DNA of 64,000 nt from Bacillus sp. SD088 (GCF_017355205.1 NZ_JADIJK010000011.1:1-64000), one strand, 5' to 3'; positions 50,728-60,578 are shown, counted from the stretch's first letter. Program-made: numbers and translations. The notes: a model not told the origin generated them from the letters alone.

Positions 50728-52260
50728 ATGGATATTGAATCCATTCAAAAAAAGCCGCCTTATGGAGCTATAGCGGTTCTTTTTATTGGTGCATTTGTCT
50801 CAATACTAAATAATACTTTAATAAATATTGCTCTACCATCTATTCAAAGAGAGTTTGAAATTGGTACTGCAACCGTACAATGGTTAGCAACAGGGTATAT
50901 GCTTGTGAACGGCATTCTCATTCCTGCGAGTGCTTTTTTTATTCAACGATTTACGAATCGAAGTTTGTTCATAACAGCAATGAGTTTATTTTCTTTAGGA
51001 ACATTGCTGGCACTTATTGCACCTAATTTCGATCTATTGCTCGCAGGAAGAATGATTCAAGCAGCAGGATCAGCGATTATGATGCCATTGCTAATGAATG
51101 TCATGTTAACAGCTTTTCCAGTGGAAAAGAGAGGAACAGCAATGGGCTTTTTTGGTTTGGTTATGATCGTAGCCCCTGCCATTGGCCCAACACTATCCGG
51201 ATATTTGATCCAAACCTTTAGCTGGAGAGCATTATTCTCTGTCGTTTTGCCATTTGCTATTCTAGTATTGGTGATCGCGATTTTTAAATTGAAGAATATT
51301 ACTCCACAAGAGAAGGTTCATCTTGATTTTCTTTCGCTTGTTTTATCAAGTATTGCTTTTGGAGGAATATTATACGGATTTAGTTCAGCTGGGGATCAAG
51401 AAGTTGGTTGGGGAGCACCTCAATCATACGTACCATTAGTAGTAGGAACAATTAGCTTGATTATCTTTGTTATACGCCAACTAAAAATGGAAGAGCCTAT
51501 GCTTGAATTCCGAGTTTATAAGCATCCAATGTTTGCTTTGTCATCTGTTATTTCGATTGTCATTGCCGTTTCGATGTTTTCCGGAATGATTCTTACGCCT
51601 CTTTATGTTCAAGAAATAAGAGGGATTTCTCCATTGAATTCTGGTTTGTTAATGCTGCCAGGTGCTTTGTTAATGGGTATCATGTCCCCGATTACAGGTC
51701 GCTTATTTGACAAGTATGGTGCTAGGATTCTTGCCGTTATCGGTATTACAGTGATGACAGTGACGACTTATTTATTTTCGAGATTAACAATGGATACTTC
51801 GATCACTCACTTAGTGCTACTTTATACATTTAGAATGTTTGGAATGTCCATGGTTATGATGCCTGTTATGACAAACGGAATGAACCAATTGCCAATGAGG
51901 GATAACCCACATGGAACTGCGATAAATAACACGCTTAACCAAGTTTCAGGAGCGATTGGAACAGCCTTTATGATTACCGTAATGTCGAAAAGAGCGGCAA
52001 GTGCAGGAGCAGAATTAGCTGCAGATGCCCAAGCAAAAGCGGATCCTAATGTTCAACTAACACCTGAAGCAATGGAAAAAATGCAGGAATTGATTGGCCA
52101 TCAAGCAATGTTAGATGGTATTACACATGCATTCTTCATTTCGACCATTATTGCGGCAATAGCCCTTGTTCTTGCCTTGTTTATGAAACGGGTCAAACCG
52201 CCGATGGAGGACGTTAAACGAGAAGTGAAAGTGAAAACAGAACAAGTTGCTACCGAATAA
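50728..52260 (+). CDS. MFS multidrug exporter, DHA2/EmrB-QacA type
   Basis: A 510-residue proton-coupled exporter with 14 predicted membrane helices. The first helix carries FVSILNNTLINIALPSIQ and the second region ATVQWLATGYMLVNGILIPA, the DHA2 signatures (motif C APAIGPTLSGYL follows). It expels drugs or toxic metabolites. The ATG at 50728 is preferred because CTGGGGGA lies at 50715-50722; an upstream start at 50635 overlaps the promoter. The TetR gene opposite is its likely regulator. This pair interrupts the yhb-type gene order. Confidence 0.9.
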   Translation: MDIESIQKKPPYGAIAVLFIGAFVSILNNTLINIALPSIQREFEIGTATVQWLATGYMLVNGILIPASAFFIQRFTNRSLFITAMSLFSLGTLLALIAPNFDLLLAGRMIQAAGSAIMMPLLMNVMLTAFPVEKRGTAMGFFGLVMIVAPAIGPTLSGYLIQTFSWRALFSVVLPFAILVLVIAIFKLKNITPQEKVHLDFLSLVLSSIAFGGILYGFSSAGDQEVGWGAPQSYVPLVVGTISLIIFVIRQLKMEEPMLEFRVYKHPMFALSSVISIVIAVSMFSGMILTPLYVQEIRGISPLNSGLLMLPGALLMGIMSPITGRLFDKYGARILAVIGITVMTVTTYLFSRLTMDTSITHLVLLYTFRMFGMSMVMMPVMTNGMNQLPMRDNPHGTAINNTLNQVSGAIGTAFMITVMSKRAASAGAELAADAQAKADPNVQLTPEAMEKMQELIGHQAMLDGITHAFFISTIIAAIALVLALFMKRVKPPMEDVKREVKVKTEQVATE

Positions 52261-52266
52261 GTGACG

Positions 52267-52313
52267 AAAAAAGCCTTGCGATCATCAAATTAGGATGATC
52301 ACAAGGCTTTTTT
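52267..52313 (+). terminator. Terminator after the MFS exporter
   Basis: AAAAAAGCCTTG-C-GATCATC pairs with GATGATC-A-CAAGGCTTTTTT around a short loop. Confidence 0.85.
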
Positions 52314-52359
52314 GTTTGTTTATAAATTTATAAAATGCTAGCTTATGTCGCGGTCGTCA

Positions 52360-52478
52360 TCCAGCTCCAGGCGCCATCGGCTCGAGGTCAAATAACCTGA
52401 GCCAATGAAAGGCAAAGAACGCCTTTCTTTGTCTCAGAACATTTGCTTGTCGCCGATAGGCGGGCGCCTTGCGCTTTT
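52360..52478. repeat. TCCAGCTCC...GCGCTTTT dispersed repeat, copy 2
   Basis: It starts TCCAGCTCCAGGCGCC and ends GCGCCTTGCGCTTTT, with a central hairpin (AAAGGC...GCCTTT) differing in sequence from copy 1 at 46537 while the outer parts and CATTTGCTTGTCG match. Confidence 0.65.
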
Positions 52479-52538
52479 CTTGTTCAATAAACAGAACAAA
52501 ACGCCAATCCAGGTAAAAGGGGAATGGCGTTTGATAAG

Positions 52539-52634
52539 TTATTTTTTAGTAGTTCCTGGCTTGTCTTCATATCCAGAAGTGAAAATGGCGGCCAAGAATG
52601 CGATACATACACCAATGATTAAGATCAATTTCAT
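52539..52634 (-). CDS. Small membrane-anchored protein (31 residues)
   Basis: On the minus strand an ATG at 52634, 11 bases after AGGGAGG, starts MKLILIIGVCIAFLAAIFTS, then GYEDKPGTTKK before TAA. One membrane helix with a short polar tail is what one expects of conserved tiny Bacillus membrane proteins, and I have seen similar unnamed ones, but the function is unknown. It is too short for most ORF callers. Confidence 0.6.
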   Translation of the reverse strand: MKLILIIGVCIAFLAAIFTSGYEDKPGTTKK

Positions 52635-52823
52635 CTTTATGTAAGCCTCCCTTTTAAAATCTATCCTTCTTCCACTTATTATAGCCCATTATCAGAGGAA
52701 TGTCGCATATTTTGTGGATTTTCTCTTTCATTTATTGTTCAAAGTAGGCAATTTTGTGAATGGGAACCCTTCTATGTCTTACTTTATAGTATATAGGAGC
52801 TGGACCTGTTTTAAGGGAAAGTA

Positions 52824-52852
52824 TCATGTTTAGTTGTCCACCCGCATAGAAT
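52824..52852 (+). promoter_or_regulatory. Candidate sigma-E promoter of prkA
   Basis: TCATGTT (52824-52830), a 14-base spacer and CATAGAAT (52845-52852) match the sigma-E pattern KMATATT-N14/15-CATACAHT at most positions. B. subtilis prkA is known to be expressed in the mother cell under sigma-E. Confidence 0.55.
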
Positions 52853-52892
52853 GAAATAATCATCTCTCATCACACCTACTGGGGAGGTTTAT

Positions 52893-54791
52893 ATGGATAT
52901 TTTAAAAAGAATTGAACAATATCGTTCACAAGAAGAAGAATTGAAATGGGAAGGAACCTTTGCAGAATATTTACAATTAGTGAAAGAAAAGTCATGGATT
53001 GCTCAATCTGCCCATTCACGTATATATAATATGATAAAAGATGCTGGTATGGAGGAAGAGAATGGCAGAAGAGTATATAAGTTTTTTAATTCGGAATTAT
53101 ATGGATTGGAAGAAGCTTTGGAAAAATTAGTGGAGGAATATTTCCATCCATCGGCTAAACGATTAGATGTTAGAAAAAGAATTCTTCTTTTAATGGGACC
53201 AGTGAGCGGTGGAAAATCGACTCTTGTCACAATGCTAAAAAGAGGTCTAGAGGCATATACAAGGACTGACAACGGCGCGGTCTATGCCATAAAAGGTTGT
53301 CCTATGCACGAAGATCCTCTACATTTAGTGCCAGCCCATTTACGCGAAGACTTTCATAAGCAATATGGAATTAAAATCGAAGGGCATTTATCCCCTTTGA
53401 ACTCATTGCGGCTTGAAGAAGAATATGGCGGACGCATTGAAGATGTGATCGTTGAGCGAATCTTCTTCTCAGAAGATAAGCGAGCAGGAATTGGCACCTT
53501 TAGTCCATCTGACCCCAAGTCTCAGGATATTGCAGATTTGACAGGGAGTATTGATTTTTCAACGATTGCAGAATACGGTTCAGAATCCGATCCCAGAGCC
53601 TATCGTTTTGATGGGGAGTTGAATAAAGCCAATCGAGGCTTAATGGAATTTCAAGAAATGCTGAAATGTGATGAGAAGTTTTTATGGCATTTATTATCTT
53701 TGACACAAGAAGGAAATTTTAAAGCGGGTAGGTTTGCTTTAATTAGCGCAGATGAATTAATTGTTGCTCATACAAATGAAACGGAGTATCGTTCCTTTAT
53801 CGCAAATAAAAAGAATGAGGCACTTCATTCGCGAATCATAGTTATGCCAGTCCCATATAATTTGAAGGTTTCAGAAGAAGAGCGTATATATGAAAAAATG
53901 ATTAGAGAAAGTGATGTTGCAGACGATGTGCATATCGCACCACATACCTTGAAAGTGGCAGCTATGTTTACGATCTTAACAAGACTGAAGGAAACAAAAA
54001 GAGGCGATGTCGATGTAATTAAGAAAATGCGTCTGTATGATGGGGAGAATGTAGAAGGTTTTAATTCGGCTGATGTAAATGAGATGAAAAATGAGTTTCA
54101 GGAAGAAGGTATGAGTGGGATTGATCCACGCTATGTCATTAATCGTATTTCATCCACGATTATTCGAAAAGGCATCACATCGATCAATGCGCTAGATGTT
54201 TTACGCTCCTTAAAGGAAGGACTTGATCAGCATCCATCGATTACGAATGAACGGAAGGAAGTCTATTTAAATCATATTTCTTTAGCTAGAAAAGAATATG
54301 ATGACATTGCCAAGAAAGAGGTTCAAAAGGCATTTGTTTATTCCTATGAAGAATCTGCAAAGACTTTAATGGATAATTATCTAGATAATGTAGAAGCTTT
54401 TTGTAATAAAGCAAAACTTAAGGATCCACTGACAGGGGAAGAAATTAGTCCTGATGAGAAATTAATGCGATCAATTGAAGAACAAATCGGTGTATCCGAA
54501 AATGCGAAAAAATCATTTAGGGAAGAAATACTTATTCGGATTTCTGCGCTTGCACGCAAGGGAAAGAGCTTTGATTATCGCTCCCATGCCAGGTTACGAG
54601 AAGCAATCCAAAAGAAATTGTTTGCTGATTTAAAAGATGTTGTCAAGATCACCACTTCAGCAAAAACACCAGATGAACAGCAATTAAAGAAAATCAATGA
54701 AGTAGTGGCTAGATTAATTGATGAACATGGCTATAATTCAACCTCTGCCAACGAATTATTAAGATATGTCGGTAGTTTATTAAATCGCTAA
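52893..54791 (+). CDS. prkA: PrkA serine protein kinase / AAA+ sporulation protein
   Basis: A 632-residue protein, the normal PrkA length. After an N-terminal helical region an AAA+ domain begins, with Walker A GPVSGGKS at 102-109. The C-terminal part is the PrkA domain. In B. subtilis it is a sigma-E-dependent protein needed for efficient sporulation, acting in the mother cell and linked to spore coat and late regulator proteins. The gene is followed by yhbH, as in B. subtilis. GGGGAGG precedes the ATG; a hairpin (AAGGTTGCCT/AGGCAACCTT, 54816-54844) ends the transcript. Confidence 0.95.
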   Translation: MDILKRIEQYRSQEEELKWEGTFAEYLQLVKEKSWIAQSAHSRIYNMIKDAGMEEENGRRVYKFFNSELYGLEEALEKLVEEYFHPSAKRLDVRKRILLLMGPVSGGKSTLVTMLKRGLEAYTRTDNGAVYAIKGCPMHEDPLHLVPAHLREDFHKQYGIKIEGHLSPLNSLRLEEEYGGRIEDVIVERIFFSEDKRAGIGTFSPSDPKSQDIADLTGSIDFSTIAEYGSESDPRAYRFDGELNKANRGLMEFQEMLKCDEKFLWHLLSLTQEGNFKAGRFALISADELIVAHTNETEYRSFIANKKNEALHSRIIVMPVPYNLKVSEEERIYEKMIRESDVADDVHIAPHTLKVAAMFTILTRLKETKRGDVDVIKKMRLYDGENVEGFNSADVNEMKNEFQEEGMSGIDPRYVINRISSTIIRKGITSINALDVLRSLKEGLDQHPSITNERKEVYLNHISLARKEYDDIAKKEVQKAFVYSYEESAKTLMDNYLDNVEAFCNKAKLKDPLTGEEISPDEKLMRSIEEQIGVSENAKKSFREEILIRISALARKGKSFDYRSHARLREAIQKKLFADLKDVVKITTSAKTPDEQQLKKINEVVARLIDEHGYNSTSANELLRYVGSLLNR

Positions 54792-54815
54792 GATTTTCTA
54801 TAAAAAGCACAATTT

Positions 54816-54844
54816 AAGGTTGCCTCCACTTTGAAGGCAACCTT
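54816..54844 (+). terminator. Terminator after prkA
   Basis: AAGGTTGCCT (54816-54825) pairs with AGGCAACCTT (54835-54844). A weak sigma-E-like -10 (CATACGAA, 54973-54980) for yhbH lies beyond it. Confidence 0.65.
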
Positions 54845-55044
54845 TCATACTCTCTGTCTGAAATACTAATTATCTAAAGCAACCGTTTAGTGTAAACTCC
54901 GAAATTTGTCCTATTCTTAAAAAAGTTTGTAAATATCTATCGCCTGCTGCATAGGATAGAGTAATTAACAATCATACGAAGTCAATTTACGCTACCAATA
55001 TCTTATGCCGATAGAAGCAAATGGTGAATAAGGAGGGTAAAAAG

Positions 55045-56208
55045 ATGGCTGAATCAGAACACGGCCAGTTTGTCGTCTCACAGGAAGATTGGTCCCTCCA
55101 CCGAAAAGGACATGATGATCAGACTCGTCATCAAGAAAAAGTCCAAGATGCGATACGTAAAAATTTGCCAGATTTAATCACTGAAGAAAGTATTATCATG
55201 TCTGACGGACGGGATGTTGTAAAAATACCGATTCGATCATTAGATGAATATAAAATTCGCTATAATTATGATAAAAATAAACATGTAGGTCAAGGTGATG
55301 GAGATAGTCAGGTAGGGGATGTCGTTGCAAGGGGACAAAATCCGCAGAAAGGACCAGGGAAAGGCCAAGGGGCTGGCGATGCTGCTGGTGAGGACTATTA
55401 TGAAGCGGAAGTCTCCATGATGGAATTAGAAGAAGCCTTGTTCAAGGAATTAGAATTACCTAATTTACAGAGAAAAGAACAAGATCAAAATCAAATTACA
55501 GACATTGAATATAATGACATCCGTAAGACTGGGTTAATGGGGAATATTGACAAAAAAAGAACGATGTTATCCGCTTTTAAACGCAATGCAATAAAAGGGA
55601 GCCCAAGCTTTCATCCAATTTATCCAGAGGATTTAAAATTTAAAACCTGGAATGACATTCAAAAACCAGAGTCCAATGCCGTTATTCTAGCGATGATGGA
55701 TACAAGTGGCTCAATGGGAATCTGGGAAAAATATATGGCGCGAAGTTTCTTCTTTTGGATGAGTCGTTTTCTACGCACCAAATATGAATCTGTTCAAATT
55801 GAATTTATTGCTCACCATACAGAGGCAAAGGTGGTCACAGAAGAAGAATTCTTTTCAAAAGGGGAAAGTGGCGGGACGATCTGCTCATCTGTTTACAAAA
55901 AAGCATTAGAATTGATCAATGAAAAGTATAATCCCGAACGTTATAATATCTATCCTTTTCACTTTTCAGATGGTGATAATTTAACCTCTGATAATGCTAG
56001 ATGTATTCGCCTGGTAAATGAAATTATGGAAAAAGCAAATATGTTTGGCTATGGGGAAGTCAATCAATATCAGCGAAACTCAACACTAATGTCTGTTTAT
56101 AAACATATAAAAAACGAAAAATTCTATTATTATGTGTTAAAAGAAAAAGCGGATGTATTTCATGCGATGAAAAGTTTCTTTAAAAAAGAACAAAAACAAC
56201 CCGTATAA
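55045..56208 (+). CDS. yhbH: Sporulation protein YhbH (DUF444, VWA-like)
   Basis: A 387-residue DUF444 protein. Residues 1 to about 145 are charged and glycine-rich ([20 protein letters not shown]). The C-terminal von Willebrand A-like domain carries the MIDAS motif MMDTSGSMG near 219-227 and a late ISAEF-like acidic region. It works with PrkA in the mother cell during sporulation in B. subtilis. ATG at 55045 is chosen since AAGGAGG lies at 55030-55036; an ATG at 55021 has none. A long terminator follows. Confidence 0.92.
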   Translation: MAESEHGQFVVSQEDWSLHRKGHDDQTRHQEKVQDAIRKNLPDLITEESIIMSDGRDVVKIPIRSLDEYKIRYNYDKNKHVGQGDGDSQVGDVVARGQNPQKGPGKGQGAGDAAGEDYYEAEVSMMELEEALFKELELPNLQRKEQDQNQITDIEYNDIRKTGLMGNIDKKRTMLSAFKRNAIKGSPSFHPIYPEDLKFKTWNDIQKPESNAVILAMMDTSGSMGIWEKYMARSFFFWMSRFLRTKYESVQIEFIAHHTEAKVVTEEEFFSKGESGGTICSSVYKKALELINEKYNPERYNIYPFHFSDGDNLTSDNARCIRLVNEIMEKANMFGYGEVNQYQRNSTLMSVYKHIKNEKFYYYVLKEKADVFHAMKSFFKKEQKQPV

Positions 56209-56209
56209 G

Positions 56210-56255
56210 TTAAAGCAAAGGAAATCCTGATTCTTCGGGATTTCCTTTGCTTTAA
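56210..56255. terminator. Terminator after yhbH
   Basis: TTAAAGCAAAGGAAATCC (56210-56228) pairs with GGATTTCCTTTGCTTTAA (56238-56255). Confidence 0.85.
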
Positions 56256-56359
56256 CGCGTCGATCTATTGACTAAATTGGGTGATCAGTGTACGATTACA
56301 TAGATATTGTAGATGAATTTTAAAAATTTGCTCTAATAAAGAATACAGGGGGAAATCAT

Positions 56360-57382
56360 ATGAAGGAAAGTTGGAAAAAATTAAGTATATCGGCCTTATT
56401 ATTATTGCTTATCTTAGCGGGATGTGGGCAGTCATCCTCAGCGCCAGAATCAAGCGGCGACCAGTCTGAACAAAGAGAAGAGCAGAGCGAGGATGCGGGT
56501 AAGACGTATAATATTGGCGTTACACAATATGTGGAACATCCTTCCTTAAACGCGGCGACAGATGGTTTCAAAAAAGCACTGGAGGACTCAGGGCTTAATA
56601 TTGAGTATACGGGAAAAAATGCAAATGGAGACAGTAGCACAAACACAACAATTGCGTCTGATTTAATCAATTCAGATGTTGATCTTATTTTTGCTAATGC
56701 TACTCCTAGTGCACAGGCGGTAGCAAGTGTGACAAAAGATATTCCTATCGTCTTTACTTCTGTAACAGATGCGGTTGGGGCTGAATTAGTTGAATCAAAT
56801 GAGAATCCGGGTGGAAATGTCACAGGAACAGTTGATATGCATCCAGATGCTATAACAAATACAATTACATTTTTGGCTGAAGAGCTGGGAATGAAGAAAG
56901 TTGGCATGGTTTATAATGCGGGAGAACAAAATTCACGTGCACAAGTAGATATTGCGAATAAGGCAGCAGAAGATCTTGATTCTGATATAAAAATTGAAGA
57001 GGTTACTGTTGCCACCTCTGCTGATGTGAAACAGGCAGCAGAATCATTAATCGGAAAAGTTGATTCACTTTATATTATTACCGATAATACGGTTGTATCG
57101 GCGCTTGAGTCGGTCATTGCTGTGGCGAATGAGAATAAATTGCCTTTAATGGTTGGAGAACTTGATTCGGTTCGAAGAGGTGGATTGGCCGCTTACGGGT
57201 TCGAATATGAAGATATTGGCTATGCAGCGGGAGAAATGGCAATTAAAATCCTCAAAGGGGAAGCGGAAGCAGGGGAATTACCTGTACAATACCCGCCGAA
57301 GTTGAAACTTGTTGTTAATCAAGAAACGGCTGAAACAATTGGCTTAGAAGTAAAAGATGAATGGGATACCGATCTTGAATAG
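56360..57382 (+). CDS. ABC transporter substrate-binding lipoprotein, TrpX-like
   Basis: A 340-residue lipoprotein with lipobox ILAGC and lipidated Cys22, then a Ser/Glu-rich linker to about residue 48. The body begins YNIGVTQYVEHPSLNAATDG, followed by two Rossmann-like lobes, the ABC_sub_bind (PF04392) family to which streptococcal TrpX belongs. It presents a small ligand, perhaps tryptophan or another aromatic, to the permease encoded next. No T-box or riboswitch lies in the 150 bases upstream. GGGGGAAA precedes the ATG. Confidence 0.85.
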   Translation: MKESWKKLSISALLLLLILAGCGQSSSAPESSGDQSEQREEQSEDAGKTYNIGVTQYVEHPSLNAATDGFKKALEDSGLNIEYTGKNANGDSSTNTTIASDLINSDVDLIFANATPSAQAVASVTKDIPIVFTSVTDAVGAELVESNENPGGNVTGTVDMHPDAITNTITFLAEELGMKKVGMVYNAGEQNSRAQVDIANKAAEDLDSDIKIEEVTVATSADVKQAAESLIGKVDSLYIITDNTVVSALESVIAVANENKLPLMVGELDSVRRGGLAAYGFEYEDIGYAAGEMAIKILKGEAEAGELPVQYPPKLKLVVNQETAETIGLEVKDEWDTDLE

Positions 57383-57395
57383 GAGATGATTCTAA

Positions 57396-58445
57396 ATGTT
57401 TGCAGCGATGTTTGGCTCCGTTGAACAAGGAATCATCTATGGAATTATGGCACTTGGAGTGTATTTATCATTCCGAGTGCTTGATTTTCCTGATTTAACC
57501 GTTGACGGAAGCTTTGTGACAGGAGCGGCTGTTGCTGCTACCATGGTCGTATTAGGATATAATCCGATTATTGCGACGGTAATGGCCTTAATTATTGGCT
57601 TTTTAGCTGGATGTTTAACAGGACTTTTACACACAAAGGGAAAGATAAATGCCTTACTTTCAGGGATATTAATGATGATTGCCCTTTACTCTATTAATCT
57701 CCGGATTATGGGCTTTTCAAGAGAAAATACGATCAGTCTACCGAATATTCCGCTTATGAATGATGAAACTATCTTTACGAAATTTACGAACTTTTGGAGT
57801 ACATTAGGAATTGATGATGCGTTAAATGGACTGCTGTCTAGCATGGGGATCAAATTTCTCCCTTCAACATGGGGGATTCTTTTCTTAATGATTGTGATCA
57901 CTTTCGTATTTAAATTTCTGACTGACTGGTTATTGCAGACAGAAATTGGGCTGGCGATTCGAGCGACAGGTGATAACAAACGAATGATTAAGAGTTTCTC
58001 TGCTAATACGGATTATTTGATTATTTTTGGTTTAGGGCTATCCAATGCACTCGTTGCCTTTTCCGGAGCTCTTTTTGCCCAGTATTCCAAAAGTTCAGAT
58101 GTTGGTATGGGGATCGGGATGATTATCATCGGGCTTGCTTCTGTGATTATTGGAGAAGCCATTTTTGGTACAAAAACGCTAATGAGAACGACAATGGCCG
58201 TTGTGGCAGGGGCGATTATTTATCGGCTTATTCTTGGTCTAGCCCTACGTATTGAAATATTAGATACAGGGGATATGAAGCTGATTACAGCTGTCATTGT
58301 TATTCTGGCTTTAATCATTCCACAATTTTTTGAAAAAAGAAGAGAAAAGAAACGAAAAGCAAAACGGTATGCGGACAGAATGGCAGCCATGAACAAATCC
58401 CTTGGAAAGGGGGAGAATTCTGTTGCTCAAACTGGAACAGATTAA
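57396..58445 (+). CDS. ABC transporter permease, branched-chain-type (TrpY-like)
   Basis: A 349-residue membrane protein with about nine helices of the LivH/RbsC-type permease family. GVYLSFRVLDFPDLTVDGSF near residues 22-41 and LLQTEIGLAIRATGDNKRMI near 184-203 are characteristic. It forms the pore for the solute delivered by the lipoprotein. It starts 13 bases after that gene and overlaps the ATPase gene by 23 bases. Confidence 0.9.
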   Translation: MFAAMFGSVEQGIIYGIMALGVYLSFRVLDFPDLTVDGSFVTGAAVAATMVVLGYNPIIATVMALIIGFLAGCLTGLLHTKGKINALLSGILMMIALYSINLRIMGFSRENTISLPNIPLMNDETIFTKFTNFWSTLGIDDALNGLLSSMGIKFLPSTWGILFLMIVITFVFKFLTDWLLQTEIGLAIRATGDNKRMIKSFSANTDYLIIFGLGLSNALVAFSGALFAQYSKSSDVGMGIGMIIIGLASVIIGEAIFGTKTLMRTTMAVVAGAIIYRLILGLALRIEILDTGDMKLITAVIVILALIIPQFFEKRREKKRKAKRYADRMAAMNKSLGKGENSVAQTGTD

Positions 58446-59220
58446 TAAGGTTTTTAATGAAGGCACACCAGACGAGAAAATCGCCCTTGACCAGATTCAT
58501 TTGGAATTAAAAGCAGGAGATTTTGTCACGATTATCGGCAGTAATGGGGCAGGGAAGTCTACTTTAATGAATATGATTTCTGGCGCTTTGTCCCCAGATA
58601 TTGGCGAAGTTTGGATTGATGGGAAAAATGTGACGAAATTAGCTGAATTTAGACGTTCAAGATTGATTGGCAGGGTTTTTCAGGACCCGATGGCTGGTAC
58701 AGCTCCGTCGATGACGATTGAAGAGAATTTAGCGATGGCCTATTCCCGTAATAAACAAAGAGGATTGCGCAGAGGTGTAAATAAGCAAAGAAAAGAATTT
58801 TTTCGAGACTCTTTAGCCTCGCTCCATTTAAATTTGGAAAATCGATTAAATGCAAAGGTTGGATTATTATCTGGAGGGGAGCGTCAGGCATTATCTTTAT
58901 TAATGGGGACCTTCACTCAACCGGCGATATTATTGTTAGATGAACATACCGCTGCATTGGATCCTTCAAGAGCAGAATTAATTACCAATTTGACCAAACA
59001 GCTTGTTGAAGAAAATCGCTTAACAACACTAATGGTGACACATAATATGCAACAAGCATTAGATCTAGGAAATCGCCTGATTATGATGGATAAAGGACAA
59101 ATTATTTTAGAAGTAGATGAAGCAACAAAGCCTACTTTAACAATCGATAAATTAATGGCCGAATTCCAAAGAATTCGTGGAGAAAAGCTTGTGGATGATA
59201 AAACACTTTTAAGTGTTTAA
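58423..59220 (+). CDS. ABC transporter ATPase, TrpZ-like
   Basis: A 265-residue import ATPase: Walker A GSNGAGKST near 38-46, Q-loop FQDPMAG near 85-91, signature LSGGERQA near 147-154, Walker B ILLLDEHTAALD near 167-178 and H-loop VTHN. It drives the permease. The start TTG at 58423 is favoured because AAGGGGGAG (58407-58415) is seven bases before it; a TTG at 58402 lies upstream of that site. A long bidirectional terminator follows. Confidence 0.9.
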   Translation: MLKLEQINKVFNEGTPDEKIALDQIHLELKAGDFVTIIGSNGAGKSTLMNMISGALSPDIGEVWIDGKNVTKLAEFRRSRLIGRVFQDPMAGTAPSMTIEENLAMAYSRNKQRGLRRGVNKQRKEFFRDSLASLHLNLENRLNAKVGLLSGGERQALSLLMGTFTQPAILLLDEHTAALDPSRAELITNLTKQLVEENRLTTLMVTHNMQQALDLGNRLIMMDKGQIILEVDEATKPTLTIDKLMAEFQRIRGEKLVDDKTLLSV

Positions 59221-59230
59221 AACAGCAAAT

Positions 59231-59278
59231 AAAAAACAGCTAGAGAAAAATAATATATTTTTCTCTAGCTGTTTTTTT
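59231..59278. terminator. Bidirectional terminator between ABC operon and purine permease
   Basis: AAAAAACAGCTAGAGAAAAA pairs with the complementary TTTTTCTCTAGCTGTTTTTT around a short AT loop; the genes on both sides end here. Confidence 0.9.
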
Positions 59279-60578
59279 AGTGAGGCAAGAAGGCAAGTTG
59301 GAAAAAGAACATGACTCCGAAGACGTACACGATGGGATGGACTTCCCGCCATTTCCCTGTTGCAATCTTTAAAAGGGGGTAGGATACAAATCCTAAGGCG
59401 ATCCCAGTCGCAATGCTTGATGTTAATGGCATGCTGAGAATGATCAGAAAGGCTGGGAAAGCTTCTTCCATCTTTTTCCATTCAATATTGGCAACAGCGC
59501 CAATCATTAGGCTACCTACAATAATAAGCGCAGGGGCTGTAATGGCAGAAAGACCTGATACGGCGCTTACGAGCGGTCCAAAAAATGCAGCAATGATAAA
59601 TAAGACAGATACCGTTAGCGTGGTGAGTCCAGTTCTACCCCCAGCAGCAACGCCCGAGGTAGACTCAATATATGCACTTGTCGGCGTTGTTCCTAACATT
59701 GCCCCTGCAGAGGCTGCAACAGAGTCGGCTAACAAAGCTTGACGCGCACGGGGCATGGTATTGCCTTTCATTAAGCCAGCCTGTTCTGCTACTCCGATCA
59801 TGGTTCCAGTCGTATCAAAGATGGTTACAAGCAGGAACGAGAAAATGACAGCATATAAACTATGCTGAATCACATCGGAAAAAGCAGTAATTGGGTTCGA
59901 AATGATCAGACCTTCCGGTAAATGCGGTAACTGAACAAAACCTTGGTCAAAAGATAAATGACCAGTGAAAAAGGCAATAATCCCTGTTAGAATCATGCCA
60001 AGAAAAAAGGCGCCATGTACCCTCATCGCCATTAATACCAATGTAATCGCCAATCCTAACAGCGCGAGTAGCGTTTCAGGAGAATGTAGGTCACCAAGCT
60101 GTACGAGATTATCAGGGTGAGCGACAATAATATTTGTTTGTCGTAATCCAATAAAGGCAATAAATAATCCGATTCCCGCGGTAATTCCGTGTTTCAGGTT
60201 GGCAGGTATCGCCTCAATCAGAACCTTTCGAAAAGATGTTAACGACAGGATCAAAAAGATAATCCCCGCTACAAATACAGCAGAAAAAGCGGTTTGGTAT
60301 GTAATGCCACCATGGGAACCTACGACAGAATAGGCAAAATAAGCATTCATCCCCATCCCGGGAGCAATCGCAATTGGATAATTGGCTGCTAAAGCCATCC
60401 ATAATGTTCCAATTACCGTAGCGACAATGGTTGCTGTAAATACCTGGTCAAATGGTACACCAGCATCTTTTAAAATAATCGGGTTCACAACGATAATATA
60501 CACCATCGTCATAAAGGTGGTGAACCCGGCAATTAATTCTGTTTTTACATTTGTTTGATTCTCTTTCAGTTTAAACAT
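59277..60578 (-). CDS. pbuG: Guanine/hypoxanthine permease (AzgA/PbuG family)
   Basis: A 433-residue permease with about 12-14 helices. IAPGMGMNAYFAYSVV near residues 72-87, FIAFIGLRQTNIIVAHPDNL near 145-164, TIFDTTGTMIGVAEQAGLM near 254-272 and TTPTSAYIESTSGVAAGGRT near 303-322 are AzgA-family marks (guanine, hypoxanthine, adenine uptake). The start is the ATG at 60578, behind TGGAGGG; an earlier frame start at 60701 has no site. No purine riboswitch is recognisable upstream. The choice between PbuG and PbuO is not certain. Confidence 0.88.
   Translation of the reverse strand: MFKLKENQTNVKTELIAGFTTFMTMVYIIVVNPIILKDAGVPFDQVFTATIVATVIGTLWMALAANYPIAIAPGMGMNAYFAYSVVGSHGGITYQTAFSAVFVAGIIFLILSLTSFRKVLIEAIPANLKHGITAGIGLFIAFIGLRQTNIIVAHPDNLVQLGDLHSPETLLALLGLAITLVLMAMRVHGAFFLGMILTGIIAFFTGHLSFDQGFVQLPHLPEGLIISNPITAFSDVIQHSLYAVIFSFLLVTIFDTTGTMIGVAEQAGLMKGNTMPRARQALLADSVAASAGAMLGTTPTSAYIESTSGVAAGGRTGLTTLTVSVLFIIAAFFGPLVSAVSGLSAITAPALIIVGSLMIGAVANIEWKKMEEAFPAFLIILSMPLTSSIATGIALGFVSYPLLKIATGKWREVHPIVYVFGVMFFFQLAFLPH

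Noticed and set aside
56356-56907. 183-codon minus-strand frame opposite the TrpX-like gene
   Set aside because: It is a shadow of a lipoprotein gene with clear signal, ribosome site and family motifs.
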